This document shows positions 20,849 through 30,556 of a stretch of 64,000 nucleotides of DNA, one piece after another. Within the stretch, counting starts at the first letter, position 1, and each line of letters opens with the position of its first letter. Position numbers and translations under genes: made by a program. The DNA is from Acanthosepion esculentum (taxonomy: Eukaryota; Mollusca; Cephalopoda; Sepiida; Sepiidae). The notes under the pieces are model-generated. The model had not been told where the DNA came from and did not search any database. It saw nothing but the letters and a program-made list of their open reading frames with translations. The stretch is taken from NCBI GenBank assembly GCA_964036315.1, contig OZ038517.1, forward strand, positions 49,005,219-49,069,218, read 5' to 3'.

Positions 20849-21110
20849 TAAGATAAAGAACAAATAGGAAACGTTTATCAATCTAACATGTTTCACTTTT
20901 ATTAAAGCTTCACCAGAGAATGAGATATGGAGAGAATGCTGTTGTCCTTTTGAAGTAGTTTTGATGTTCAGACAAGATGAGCTGGGATCAAATGGAGATC
21001 AAATATGGATCGGAATCCGACAGAATGATAAGATAAAGAACAAATAGGAAACGTTTATCAATCTAACATGTTTCGCTTTTTTTTTTATTAAAGCTTCATC
21101 AGAGAACAAG
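20849..21110 (-). repeat. Direct repeat pair with hammerhead-like motif
   Basis: About 75 bp starting ATAAGATAAAGAACAAATAG occurs at about 20850 and again at about 21030. On the minus strand the right copy reads CTGATGA, an extra A, a GCTTT/AAAGC stem with an A-rich loop, then GAAAC and GTT. The left copy has CTGGTGA. No clear stem I is seen, so these are hammerhead-like only. Confidence 0.5.
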
Positions 21111-21504
21111 ATAAGGAGAAAAAGAAGAAAGAAATTCTGCCATTTTGACTTTTGTGTTGTTTGATTTTCATTGGTCAATCTTGTTTTATAGCAATTGACT
21201 TGTTAAAGAAACGTTAGTGAAATTTATGGCATTCTGAATTCAAGGTGAGATGATGTGTCCATTTGAAGTTTCAAGAAATTAACAGATTCCATGGTTAACT
21301 GAAAAAAATGTAATAATTGCTTTATGTATGTAAGTGTATAGTAATTCGAGCTTGTCAATGTGAAATTCAGATATGAACAGATGGAATTCAGATGGACTGG
21401 GCTGTAAATGTACATGTCCCTCTCTTGAATAATTACAGTACGCTGGATATTTATTGAGTGCAGTATCCACACTGGAATCATCAGTAATCAGAACTTACAG
21501 AATA

Positions 21505-21885
21505 AGCATGGAACCACCTCTTAATTGCTGGTGTTCCCAGGTCCACCCTGACCCGGGGAGGTAGCACCCGTTGGGGTCCCAGCTATGGGCAAATAGTGAA
21601 CTTCCAGGTCTTTTCCAGCACATTTCTTTTTGGAAAAATATTATTACCAGCTATACGTTTCTGAAAAAATATTATTACCAGCTATATGTTTTTCAAAAAA
21701 TATTATTACCAGCTATACTTTTTTGAAAAAACAATATTACCAGCTATACTTTTTTGAAAAACAATAATACCAACTATACTTTTTTGAAAAAACAATAATA
21801 CCAACTATACTTTTTTGAAAAAGAAAAAAAAAACTTTTCAGCATTAAATGGCCCAACAAAGGTCGATATGCTGGTTAAACAAACA
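21505..21885 (+). mobile_element. Y-family repeat, member E
   Basis: The 5' module is CATGGAACCACCTCTTAATT, then CCCTGACCCGGGGAGGTAGC. About seven units of ATTATTACCAGCTATACGTT-type minisatellite follow. The 3' module is CAGCATTAAATGGCCCAACA and GTCGATATGCTGGTTAAAC. Confidence 0.75.
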
Positions 21886-22059
21886 AATTATCTATTTTTT
21901 GTTTGTTTTTTCTCATTGTTTGTTTTTTGTTGTTTTTTTTTTTTAGAGGAAAAATACTCAGATTTCTAGAATCGTGAAATCAAAAATGGTAAAATATAAT
22001 TACTTTCTGTACAACCTAATATTTAAATTTGAAAAAAATAGCAACAGTAAACAAGGCTG

Positions 22060-22335
22060 GGGAATGGAAAAAAACACAGAAATTAGACACAGATGTAGGC
22101 AGATTAAAGAGGAACAGATCAATGAAAAGTGGGCAGATATAGAAAAGGCAAGTATGCACAGCAGAATAAAAGAATTAACGGGACAAAACGTGTGCTCATC
22201 AACAGGCTGTATAAAATCAAAAGAAGGATTGATAACACTTGAGTAAGAAAAAAATATATGAAAGATGGAAGGAGCGCATGAAAGAACTATTTGATGATGA
22301 GAGCAAGAGAGAGACAACCTACAACCTCGGATCTA
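22060..22335 (+). pseudogene. LINE-A inter-domain (linker) fragment
   Basis: The frame reads KELTGQNVCSSTGCIK, KEGLITLE, then after a stop and shift a KERMKELFDDES-like stretch. This lies between endonuclease and RT in LINEs of this group. A second copy of the same region is at 24070-24230. It is truncated on both sides. Confidence 0.6.
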
Positions 22336-22440
22336 TATGAACTGTTGGGAAAACTTGATCTTTTCAGAATAGTAGAATAATCCAGAACTTGCACTGGGAG
22401 AAATCCGCCTGTGAATGGATAGAAAATTCATTGTGGAGAT

Positions 22441-22690
22441 CAGTGGTTCTCAACGGGCGATCATATGGATCATTACTGTGGGCCTGTGCAAAAAAATGGC
22501 AAACTGGGGGTCCATGGTAATATTTTTGTGCTCCATAGAGCAAATTCACTTTGGAATGGTTGTTACAACTGAGAAGTGGAATTTCTACAGTAATCTATGC
22601 CATATGAAAATATTAAAAACAACTCTAAAACTAGCAGAAAATGAGATCAAGTGATATAATTTGGCATCCCTTTTACTCTAGCAGATGTTT
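22441..22690 (+). mobile_element. hAT-like element fragment
   Basis: Begins CAGTGGTTCTCAAC, a typical hAT terminus, and then matches the element at 51400-51690 through ACAACTGAGAAGTGGAATTT to GTTTTGATTGTAAA. No 3' terminus is visible nearby. Confidence 0.5.
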
Positions 22691-22739
22691 TGATTGTAAA
22701 AGTTGAATAAAAACTGAGAAGGATATATAAAGGAAGAAT

Positions 22740-22759
22740 TATATATATATATATATATA
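22740..22759. repeat. (TA)n microsatellite
   Basis: Short TA tract abutting the ribozyme hairpin to the right. Confidence 0.9.
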
Positions 22760-22782
22760 AATATAAAAGTGGACATGGAAGT

Positions 22783-22841
22783 CAGCACTTAGAGGCGACA
22801 GTCTGTTTCATGCTCGTGCAATCGTCAGGCGACTAGTGCTG
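22783..22841 (-). ncRNA. Hammerhead-type ribozyme, family 2 (left arm)
   Basis: The mirror copy of 22916-22974, with the same core and stems read on the minus strand. One arm mismatch in stem I changes a G-T wobble pair. Confidence 0.7.
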
Positions 22842-22915
22842 TTATTTTTCTCGGCTATTTATATAAGGGTCAGTAATGCACCACTGACCCTTATATAAAT
22901 AGCCGAGAAAAATAA

Positions 22916-22974
22916 CAGCGCTAGTCGCCTGACGATTGCACGAGCATGAAACAGACTGTCGCCTCTAAGTGCTG
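22916..22974 (+). ncRNA. Hammerhead-type ribozyme, family 2 (right arm)
   Basis: The core CTGACGA lies at 22929-22935. Stem II is TGC/GCA with an ACGA loop. GAAAC lies at 22948-22952. The stem III loop AGACT and cleavage triplet GTC end at 22960. Stem I is long with an internal loop: the inner GC/GC and outer CAGCGCT/AGTGCTG strands pair, as in natural hammerheads that use loop contacts. The base pair closing stem II next to the core is T-T in place of the usual G-C, so catalytic activity is uncertain. Confidence 0.72.
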
Positions 22975-22982
22975 ACTTCCAT

Positions 22983-23190
22983 GTCCACTTTTATATTTAC
23001 ACACGCTCTATTTCTGATATTGAGCACTTTACCCCATAAATATAGCACACTTTAAGACTATATTTCTTCATATATACATATATATATATATAATATGAAG
23101 AAATATAGTCTTAAAGTGTGCTATATTTATGGGATAAAGTGCTCAATATCAGAAATAGAGCGTGTGTAAATATAAAAGTGAACATAGAAG
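22983..23190. repeat. Palindrome, ~90-bp arms
   Basis: Left arm about 22983-23072 and right arm about 23094-23185 are reverse complements around a TA-rich centre. Landmarks are CTATTTCTGATATTGAGCAC and its complement. The left arm continues directly from the ribozyme hairpin. Confidence 0.85.
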
Positions 23191-23262
23191 TCAACACCTA
23201 GAGGCGACTGTGCATCTAGCATGAAACAGACTGTCGCCTCTATGTGTTGACTTCAATGTTCA

Positions 23263-23266
<4 letters not shown>
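23178..23266 (+). ncRNA. Truncated family-2 hammerhead in small hairpin
   Basis: GAAACAGACTGTCGCCTC is retained at 23223-23240, but the CTGANGA half is missing. Flanks AGTGAACATAGAAGTCAACA and its near complement form a hairpin. Not a functional ribozyme by itself. Confidence 0.6.

Positions 23267-23296
<30 letters not shown>
23265..23296. repeat. (TA)n microsatellite
   Basis: TA tract between two hairpin units. Confidence 0.95.
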
Positions 23297-23297
<1 letters not shown>

Positions 23298-23323
23298 TAA
23301 GTGTTAGTGATATATAAATATTT

Positions 23324-23379
23324 CTAAGTGTTGACTTCAATGTTCACTTATATAAGTGAACATTGAAGTCAACACTTAG
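23324..23379. repeat. Perfect 56-bp palindrome
   Basis: CTAAGTGTTGACTTCAATGT followed by CACTTATA and its exact complement, with no spacer. It derives from the outer part of the family-2 ribozyme element. Confidence 0.9.
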
Positions 23380-23396
23380 AGGCAACAGGCTGTTTC

Positions 23397-23486
23397 AATG
23401 GAGCTCACATTTATTTGCACCTGGTTTTCTTAAGTAATACTATGAAGATGGATCTGCTGAGGTCTTCAAGTGTATTGACACAGTTG
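23397..23486 (-). pseudogene. Inverted copy of LINE-A linker fragment
   Basis: The reverse complement of about 24375-24467. On the minus strand it carries the EDLSRSIF-like segment and GTGAGCTCCATTG. It shows that LINE-A DNA was caught up in the palindrome-forming rearrangements. Confidence 0.6.
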
Positions 23487-23537
23487 AATATATATATATA
23501 TATATATTTTAGAATTGGACATTGTCCGACAATTTAT

Positions 23538-23669
23538 TTAAAGACATTTATATTATGTTTAACGTTCTTTTTATAGATACAAGTATTTAAGCATAAATTA
23601 TAAAACAGAGCATTTGCTTAAATACTTGTATCTATAAAAAGAACGTTAAACATAATATAAATGTCTTTA
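23538..23669. mobile_element. Palindrome with perfect ~53-bp arms, (TA)n on both sides
   Basis: Left arm from AAAGACATTTATATTATG to GTATTTAAGC; right arm is its complement. A central loop of about 20 bp lies between. (TA)n lies at 23486-23507 and 23671-23687. The arm shares ATAGATACAAGTATTTAAG with the elements at 4660 and 16400. Confidence 0.85.
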
Positions 23670-23685
23670 AATATATATATATATA

Positions 23686-23830
23686 TAGCATGAAACAGAC
23701 TGTCGCCTCTAAATGTTGACTTCAATGTTCACTTTTATATTTACACACACTCTATTTCTGATATTGAGCACTTTATCCCATAAATATAGCACACCTTAAG
23801 AGTATATTTCTTCATATATATATATATATA
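23686..23830 (+). ncRNA. Truncated family-2 hammerhead plus flanking arm
   Basis: GCATGAAACAGACTGTCGCC at 23688-23707 lacks the upstream core. It continues with the same arm as 22983-23072 (CTATTTCTGATATTGAGCAC) and ends in a (TA)n tract. Confidence 0.6.
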
Positions 23831-23899
23831 AAGGGAAATTACATCAAGACCATAACTTTTTATAAAACCAAGCTGATGTGAATCCTGATGAAATCCTGA

Positions 23900-24075
23900 G
23901 TGAGAAGCAGAATTAGACCAGAAGTATGACAAGAACAGTTTGGCTTTGTTGAGGACACCGGAACAAGGAATGTAATTTTCAAGATCAGAATGACATCAGA
24001 GAGAACAATAGAAATGCAGAAGGATTTATACTTATGTTTTATAGATCATGCAGAAGCATTTGACACAAAGGATTA
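23900..24075 (+). pseudogene. LINE-A RT fragment (motifs 2 to A)
   Basis: The frame beginning near 23936 reads QFGFVEDTGTRNVIFKIRM, then ERTIEMQKDLYLCF and IDHAEAFDT. This covers the QFGF motif and motif A (normally FIDYxKAFD), whose aspartates are retained, though His replaces Tyr. A stop lies just upstream (PEV-stop). It lies before, instead of after, its normal upstream neighbour at 24070-24480, so the LINE is rearranged here. Confidence 0.7.
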
Positions 24076-24480
24076 ACTGGACAAAACGTGTGCTCATCAA
24101 CAGGCTGTATAAAATAAAAAGAAGGCTTGCTGACAATTGAAAAAGAAAAAATACTTGAAAGATGGAGGAAGTGCATCAAAGAACTATTTGATGATGATGA
24201 TGATGAGAGAGAGAGAAAAACCTACGATACAGAAAAATATGCAAAGGCTGGAGATATTAAAATGTACAGTGACTTCAGCTCTGGATGAGATGAACAGGTA
24301 CAAAGTAGCAGTGCACGATGTGATCGTAATAAAGGTGATCACATCTTTGGATAATTTTGGCATTGAAAGCAAAATATTCAACTGTGTCAATACGCTTGAA
24401 GACCTCAGCAGATCCATCTTCATAGTATTACTTAAGAAAACCAGGTGCAAATAAATGTGAGCTCCATTGGACAGTCAACT
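24070..24480 (+). pseudogene. LINE-A linker region leading to RT
   Basis: In order, with frameshifts: LTGQNVCSSTGCIK, EKEKILERW, KELFDDDDDE, then IESKIFNCVNTLEDLSRSIF, a LLKKTRCK-like stretch and a LHWTVNLMNITKL-like stretch. This is the part just upstream of the RT domain in this LINE group. A (GAT)n expansion sits in the acidic stretch. Confidence 0.65.
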
Positions 24481-24730
24481 TAATGAACATAACAAAACTC
24501 ATGGCCGGTGTGTTTTACCCCTGTCTAGTGGAGCCCCACGTTTTTTTTTGGATCCCATTGTGGCCTCTACCATTTTTTTCTGCCATTGTTTTAAATTATT
24601 TTTAAACTGATGTTACATTGTTTGTTATCAACTAATAATATACATTGTGTATCTGCATGGCCAGTACGGTGCATACTATGCAGGAACCCCCTGACGAGGT
24701 TCGCCCTCCAAAAGGGCTTGTTTAAGCAGC

Positions 24731-24773
<43 letters not shown>

Positions 24774-25249
24774 TATGTTACATTGTCAATCAACAATAAT
24801 AATTGACAGGGCAGGTATTTCAACCACCTGGGGGCTCCATGCCTATGGGGGAGGGGGACACAGAAGTGCTAATTTAAGTGCTTATTTTTTTAAATTGCAG
24901 TTTTCTTTCTGAACAGTTCTTGTAAATCGATCAAGAGAGTAATATATCTTGGTGAAATCATTTTTTATTCCATGATCATCCACTAAGGAGGATCATTGAT
25001 TTTTTTTTTAACTAGTAGTAATACTAACTAGAAGTCCACAGCTAGTAATTAAAATAAAATTTCTAGTCGCTTTTTTTATATTTCTAGAAAAATAAAACTG
25101 AGAAAATGATCGCCTGAAAAATAAATGTTTAAATATTTCAACAAAACAAAAAATGAAAAAAAATTCCTGAAAACTGAAATACTGTTTTTAAAACACATTT
25201 TTAAGACATTCCTGTTTGTGTTGTGTTGGAATCTTTGTAAAACTTTTTT
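24481..25249. other. Unassigned; poly-T run at about 24735-24770
   Basis: A roughly 35-base T run and a short GGGG-rich patch near 24848. The poly-T could be the reverse-strand tail of an unrecognised retroelement. No gene seen. Confidence 0.35.
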
Positions 25250-25752
25250 TAGCGGAGATGTGTCAGCAGTTAATATTTATGGAAATGTAAAGATTTGCGA
25301 CTTAATATTTATTTCACTGTTGATTAAAAATAGGGCTACTGTTTATATTCATTTAATTTTAAAAAAGACATCCTTCAAATGGTGACCTCTATTCCCTATA
25401 CTCTGTTATAGACGATTTATAATGTTTTTTCATCTACTGGATGTTCGACGTCTTCCTGGTGGCTTTCTTTTAAACACTGATCTTGTGACCCTGAAATTTT
25501 CAACCCATGGCAGCATCAATTTTCTATCTGGAACAGAATCATTACAATGTAACTTAAAATGTGCACAAAAAGCTCTCTAATGTTGCAATTACAGATTCAC
25601 ACAATGAGCATCAGTCCAAGCCATGATGGTATCTAAAAAAAAAAAAAAGGGAAGACATTAGCTAGATAAAGACTCCCTTGCCACTTGCTTAAGTTCATTA
25701 GCACCACACAGGTGATAATTTAAAATATGGGAGGTATTTCTGCTGCACTCTG
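25250..25752 (-). mobile_element. TA-flanked transposon remnant with HTH-domain fragment, copy 1
   Basis: The right terminus GGAGGTATTTCTGCTGCACT to CTG is followed by TA and matches the inverted left terminus of copy 2 at 27169. On the minus strand about 25640-25430 encodes broken pieces resembling the helix-turn-helix (DUF4817-type) N-terminus of a transposase, including a WVENF-like and a KRKPPGR-like stretch. Heavily mutated. Confidence 0.5.
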
Positions 25753-25864
25753 TATATTAGAACAATTTTAAAAGAGAGCTGGTCATTGACTTTAGAATCA
25801 TTTTTCTTTAATGTTCTATCGGTTAAAAATTCAATCAGCTGCTTAGAACAGTATATTTGTTATA

Positions 25865-26050
25865 CAGTGTAACCTGGATATAAGAGAGTTGTCGGGACCG
25901 GAGAAGAAGTCTCTTATATCCGGGTTTATCTTATATTCGGGCTTGGTCTATTTTGTTTTATTAACACATCCTCTAATTTGGGACCAGAGAAAATCTCTTA
26001 TATCCGGGTTTCTCTTATATCCGGGTTTCTCTTATATCCGGGTTACACTG
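25865..26050. mobile_element. pogo/Tigger-like MITE, copy 2
   Basis: Starts CAGTGTAACCTGGATATAAG, ends GGTTACACTG and is flanked by TA on both sides. CTCTTATATCCGGGTT is repeated three times near the right end, a short tandem growth of the TIR. Confidence 0.8.
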
Positions 26051-26399
26051 TATTGAAGAATATTGGTCGATATCTATGGTGATATTTCTCTGTCATCGCT
26101 CACTTCTACTTTGATGACATCATATTTCTGTCAGCCTTTTCTACTCGGAACATTCAAGATATCTGTAAAGTCCTTGTGCAGTTGACATTGTTAATAACTT
26201 TTATATAAGACATGAATATTACAGAACATTTGATTGAATTTTATCAAGAACCTCTAAATATATAGCGGTAGCAGCAGTATTATTTTGGTCTCAGTTCTCC
26301 GTAAATTGTATTAAGTGTTGCATGGGATCTCTAACCCTTAAAAACCACTAAGACACAAAGTCTTACTGAATGTTAAAGAATAAAGGAGAGAGGACAATA

Positions 26400-27125
26400 A
26401 AAGAACAAGAATTAAAAAGACAAGATAACGATTGACATTACATTTAAATTTTTGAAGATCAAAGTTGACTGGAAAGCAAGAAGCCGTAAGAGAGTTTCAT
26501 AATCAAGAAGTACGAGAGAAGAAACTGTTAGCATAGAACTTACAGTTACATCTAGCAGCCATTTTAACTGTAAAATGATGAGACTTTGTCACCAATCTAG
26601 TACTGCGACTTAATTCATAGATTCTAGCTACCATAGAGGAAAGTTCATCAGAACAATTAACCATGAAAGTATTTATAGAAAAAGCACAGAGAGGCTATGT
26701 TACAGCAATGGGGAAAAAGACTGAAACTGAGATGCCAGGTCAGGACCAATAACATTGCAGATCCTTCTTTGAATTTTATCAAGAATCTCTAAATATATAG
26801 AGGGAGCAGTAGTCTCAGAAGTAGCAGCCATATTCAAAACAAGGACGAATGGTAGACTTATAAATATGTAAAATAGATTCTGGTGAAAAGAATTGTCTAG
26901 CTCAACACAGCAAACCATCTTTCCTGCAAACTTAGCAATTGATTCAATATACTCTTTCCACTTCATGTCAGTGGAAAATGTTGGTGCAAGAAGGTGAAAG
27001 GAGTTACTCTCTTGAAGGTTAGCATCAGCCATACTGATGGAAGGTAAGAAGGGTTCTCTCAGGCAATTAAAAGAGAGCAGTTCCATTTTGGAGGCATTAA
27101 AATTAACAAGTCACTCCTTGCCCCA
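26400..27125 (-). pseudogene. LINE-B (jockey-like) C-terminal region, longest copy
   Basis: Minus strand in order: LLSFNCLREPFLPSI, ESNSFHLLAPTFSTDMKWKE, YIESIAKFAGK, then a deletion/shift, EILDKIQRRICNVIGPDLAS, then near 26430-26560 a NSFFSRTS and LWNSL-type tail with FNLQKFK-like end. The order matches the post-RT region of jockey-type elements. Frame breaks and a missing PCMEYC-like segment show it is dead. Confidence 0.7.
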
Positions 27126-27168
27126 TTTAACAAGGATTACAAAGGAAAAAGATATATAAATTTTTATA

Positions 27169-27480
27169 CAGGGTGCAGCAGAAATACCTCCCATATTTTA
27201 AAAGGTGATCAAAAAAATTTATTTCACTGTTGTTTAAATAAAGGGCTACAGTTTTTATTCATTTAGTTTTAAAAATGACATCCTCCAAATATAGGACTCT
27301 ACTCATCGTATATTGTTATAGACAATTTCTAAAGCCTGCACATTTTCTGGAGTTTGAGTTCTTCCAGGTGGATTTCTTTTAAGCAATGATCCTGTGACCC
27401 CGAAATTTTCAACCCATGGCAGCATCAATTTTATATCCGTACAGCATAATTTCTATTTAACATGAAATGAGCGTGAAAAG
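27169..27480 (-). mobile_element. TA-flanked transposon remnant with HTH-domain fragment, copy 2
   Basis: The left terminus CAGGGTGCAGCAGAAATACC is preceded by TA. The minus strand 27450-27290 reads KLMLPWVENFGVTGSLLKRN then PPGRTQTPENVQ in one frame, the second helix-turn-helix plus linker of a DUF4817-type transposase N-terminus. The catalytic part is absent. Confidence 0.6.
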
Positions 27481-28458
27481 CGAAACTCAGATTTAAACGT
27501 TTAAATATCAATTTTTAAGAAAAAGTGTGTAAGCATTCCTATATATTTTTTTCTTATTATTTATTTTTTTTGTCGCAGAGAGGTGTGGGGGTCTGTATTT
27601 GCTTTGTTCTTCAACCTCCTTGATGGCAATACTTCAGTAATCTTTCTTCTAAGTCTCTGTCCAATCTTCTCCCTGGAGTTGTTTTTACTGTCTTATCTTA
27701 ATCTAATCTAAATAGAACTGAAGTCGGAACTCTGTGATGGAGGTGATACGACAACCATTGTAAAGGTCGCTTTCTTACAGCTATGGAATCATCCAATTCC
27801 CATGGCCCAAATCTTCGTAATATCGGATGAAGCTATGTTATCTGGCACTGGCTGTAATGAAAAGTAGCTGTTTCTAGCGTCAGACACTTCTGCAAATATT
27901 TACTCAGACAGTGCACACTTAAATCCTTTCTCTTGGCATTTTCTTTTTTATCTGTGTGCATCTCACATTGGAGCACACCAAACTCAAAAGCGGATCAATA
28001 AGTAGATGACCTCACATAGTCATTTAGTAAATTTTGATCTAACATTTTCACTGTATAATATTTGATTTATACGATTAATTGCCAATACTGAATTAAATGC
28101 ATTGACAAAGAAGGAAACTATCTTGAAAAATATGTGTGTAAATTAAATGATTTTTTTTTGTCATTAGGCTATACACTTATTGATGAAACCAAGTACATTT
28201 ATCTATATATCACTACCTAAAAAAAAAAAAAAAATCAACACCTCAGGTATAAATTTCATTTTAAAAATAAAACATCTTTCTTGAAGTTTTTATTTTAGTT
28301 TTAATTTCAAGCTAACAGATGAAGTTCAATAGTTTCCAATAAGCAAAATACTTTACTGTATTTCAAAATGAATTTAAATTGATTGGAATAATTTTTCTTT
28401 TCTTATCAAGATAAAATTGGCCATATGGACAAATCTGCAACATAATTCTCTTTTACAC
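27481..28458. other. No gene seen
   Basis: AT-rich; contains a TCTAATCTAAATAG stretch and A/T runs. An acceptor-like TTTCTTACAG at about 27770 has no convincing coding exon. Confidence 0.35.
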
Positions 28459-28735
28459 TATTTACATTACTCAGACTATTGTCCTCATCTTTGTTGCCAT
28501 ATTTTTACAGCGTTTCGGCCGTTGTAGGCTTCGGCTTTTTTCAGGTGGTTGGAATGTCGAACTGAACCCTTTATTTTGCTCACTGGGGTAGACTGTTCTA
28601 GTTCCAAGTGCCATGTTTAATGGATGTCAATTATCAGTTATCTTCTGTTAATTCCCCTTTCCAAGTTCTCCACTGCCTTAACCAGGTATTGAACTCAAAC
28701 GCTTTGGGTCTTGTCACTGGATCTAACTAAGGCAG
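28459..28735 (-). mobile_element. SINE-1 copy, 5'-truncated
   Basis: Minus strand ends in TAATGTAAATA-like sequence at 28459. It contains the CTGAA...GAAACG motif, GGGTTCAGTTCGACATTCC, ACTAGAACAGTCTACCCCAG and the B-box end. The A box is missing where it meets a Y-family copy at about 28735. Confidence 0.75.
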
Positions 28736-28739
28736 TGGA

Positions 28740-29150
28740 GAATATATCAACATCTATCAGTTATTTAATGCTGAAATCTAAATATTTTGTTCAGAATTTT
28801 GCATGTTACAAGTATGTTTTTTTAGATATATAGTTTGCAGATAATCTATTGTAGGTTTTATGGTTTTATTGATTTTGTTTAGTGGCATATCAACACCTCT
28901 GTGGGTTATTTAATGCTGAAATCTAAATATTTTCTACATAATTTTATACTTTCAGGGTAAAAATTTTTTTTTTAGATATATGGTTTGCAGATAATCTATT
29001 GTAGGTTTTATGGTTCATTGATTTTGTTTAGTGGCTTATCAACACGTCTATGGGTCATTTTATGCTGAAATCTAAATATTTTGTATCTAATTTCCTGTTT
29101 TCAGCTACATATATTTTGTACATAATTTTATACTTTCAGGGTAAATGTAT

Positions 29151-29152
<2 letters not shown>
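28740..29152 (-). repeat. Y-family 3' module, member H, ~130-160 bp tandem
   Basis: Three reversed copies of the 3' module (CACAGAGGTGTTGATATGCC on the minus strand) with AAATATTTAGATTTCAGCAT. No 5' module is visible. Confidence 0.65.

Positions 29153-29201
<49 letters not shown>
29153..29201. repeat. (TA)n microsatellite
   Basis: Pure TA tract abutting the 151-bp palindrome. Confidence 0.95.
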
Positions 29202-29206
<5 letters not shown>

Positions 29207-29352
29207 TAAAAACAGACGACTTTAAGGTTCCATATAATAAATTATTTCACCACAGCCCTTTTAAAGGACAGTGGATCATCCACTGTCCTTTAAAAGGGCT
29301 GTGGTGAAATAATTTATTATATGGAACCTTAAAGTGGTCTGTTTTTATTTAA
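29202..29352. mobile_element. Near-perfect 151-bp palindrome (foldback)
   Basis: TTAAATAAAAACAGACGACT through CTTTTAAAGGACAGTGGAT is mirrored by its complement around base 29277. There is no real loop and only about one mismatch. (TA)n flanks the left side and another TA run lies at 29436-29457. Confidence 0.9.
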
Positions 29353-29515
29353 ATTATTAGCTCTGATTTACATTGAGCTCTCTGGATTTTATCCTCCTTG
29401 GGTCTACCCATACGGATTACCTAGTTTTTCGGAAACTATATATATATATATATATATTTAGTTTGTAGATTATAAAATGTATTGATGGTAATTTAAAAAA
29501 ACACACTCACAAATA

Positions 29516-29650
29516 CAGGGTGCGACAAAAATTCTTCCACATCTACCTCCCTGAATTACTTCCTACATAATGGCAAGATATCAGCAGCAAAGGTGGCTTC
29601 ATCTAGCTAATGTCTTACCATTATGTAGAAGGAATTTCTGCCACACCCTG
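29516..29650. mobile_element. 135-bp MITE with TA duplication
   Basis: TIRs CAGGGTGCGACAAAAATTC and GAATTTCTGCCACACCCTG, flanked by TA. Inner parts also pair (CTACATAATGG with CCATTATGTAG). Same terminus style as the remnants at 25752 and 27169, so probably mobilised by a related transposase. Confidence 0.8.
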
Positions 29651-29652
29651 TA

Positions 29653-30556
29653 TTAAAATGTACTTTGAAAATGTCTATAATAAAATGATATATCTATATA
29701 TGATATTTTAAATGTGGTGCTAGAAAAATCCCATCATGACAATGCCGTATTGTATTATCAGAGTTAAAGAAGCATTGAGTTAACTTGGCCTGCCAGTTCG
29801 TCCAATTCACGAAGGTAATAAAGAATTAAATTTCAATATTGCAATGAAATGAAGGTTTATTTCGAGATGATTTAATTAAATATTTCAATCCATTTGTGTT
29901 ATTTATAATTCAAGCAACGATATTTGCCGGCCGTGTGGAGGAATAGATGAATTTCAGAATCCGCAAGCAGCTTACAAATAACAGTTCACGAGAGATTTTA
30001 ATGTTTCATTTCAGTTTGTTCAAACATAAATCAACTATAAAAAGAGACTTTAATCCGGAATCATTGAATTCACAATGTCGACTTTTTTGCCTTGCATTGA
30101 AAATACGTACAAGAAAATGATGCAGTCAGTTGTCATAGCAACTGGTATTGTACAGTTTTATAAGAATTAAATTTCATTTTATTAAAAACCGAAGGAAATT
30201 TTTTTTAGCATCATTGTGTGAATCATTTAAAAATAATGTTCATCGGACGTGAATAATAACATGGCGATCAGGCTCGATGTTTTCTGTCTGCCTTTCTGAG
30301 ATCAAGAATTAACATTATTTATATGCAGTCTAATGCCCTCACCTTTTGTTTTTGTTAACAAACAACACATGCTTGTGGGGGGGTGCCTCTTACTCTGTGA
30401 CAGTCTACCTCGAGTGGCTCTTGTGTCTTGTACATGGCAAATTGTAAATACTTTTAAATGAACAAATAAGACAACTAAACCACCAGAAAAAATAAAATAA
30501 ACGAAAACATTAAATAAATAAAGTAACAAACAAATTAACACATAAAAACAAGTAAA
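29653..30556. other. No gene seen
   Basis: Unique-looking sequence; no supported exon. Confidence 0.4.

Larger units (their letters stand above)
22760..22997. mobile_element. Near-perfect hairpin element with two hammerheads
   Basis: Arms 22760-22874 and 22883-22997 are reverse complements over 115 bp with about one mismatch. They flank an 8-bp loop AATGCACC. Each arm encodes the same hammerhead-type ribozyme on opposite strands. Such a long near-identical palindrome implies recent formation. Confidence 0.85.
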
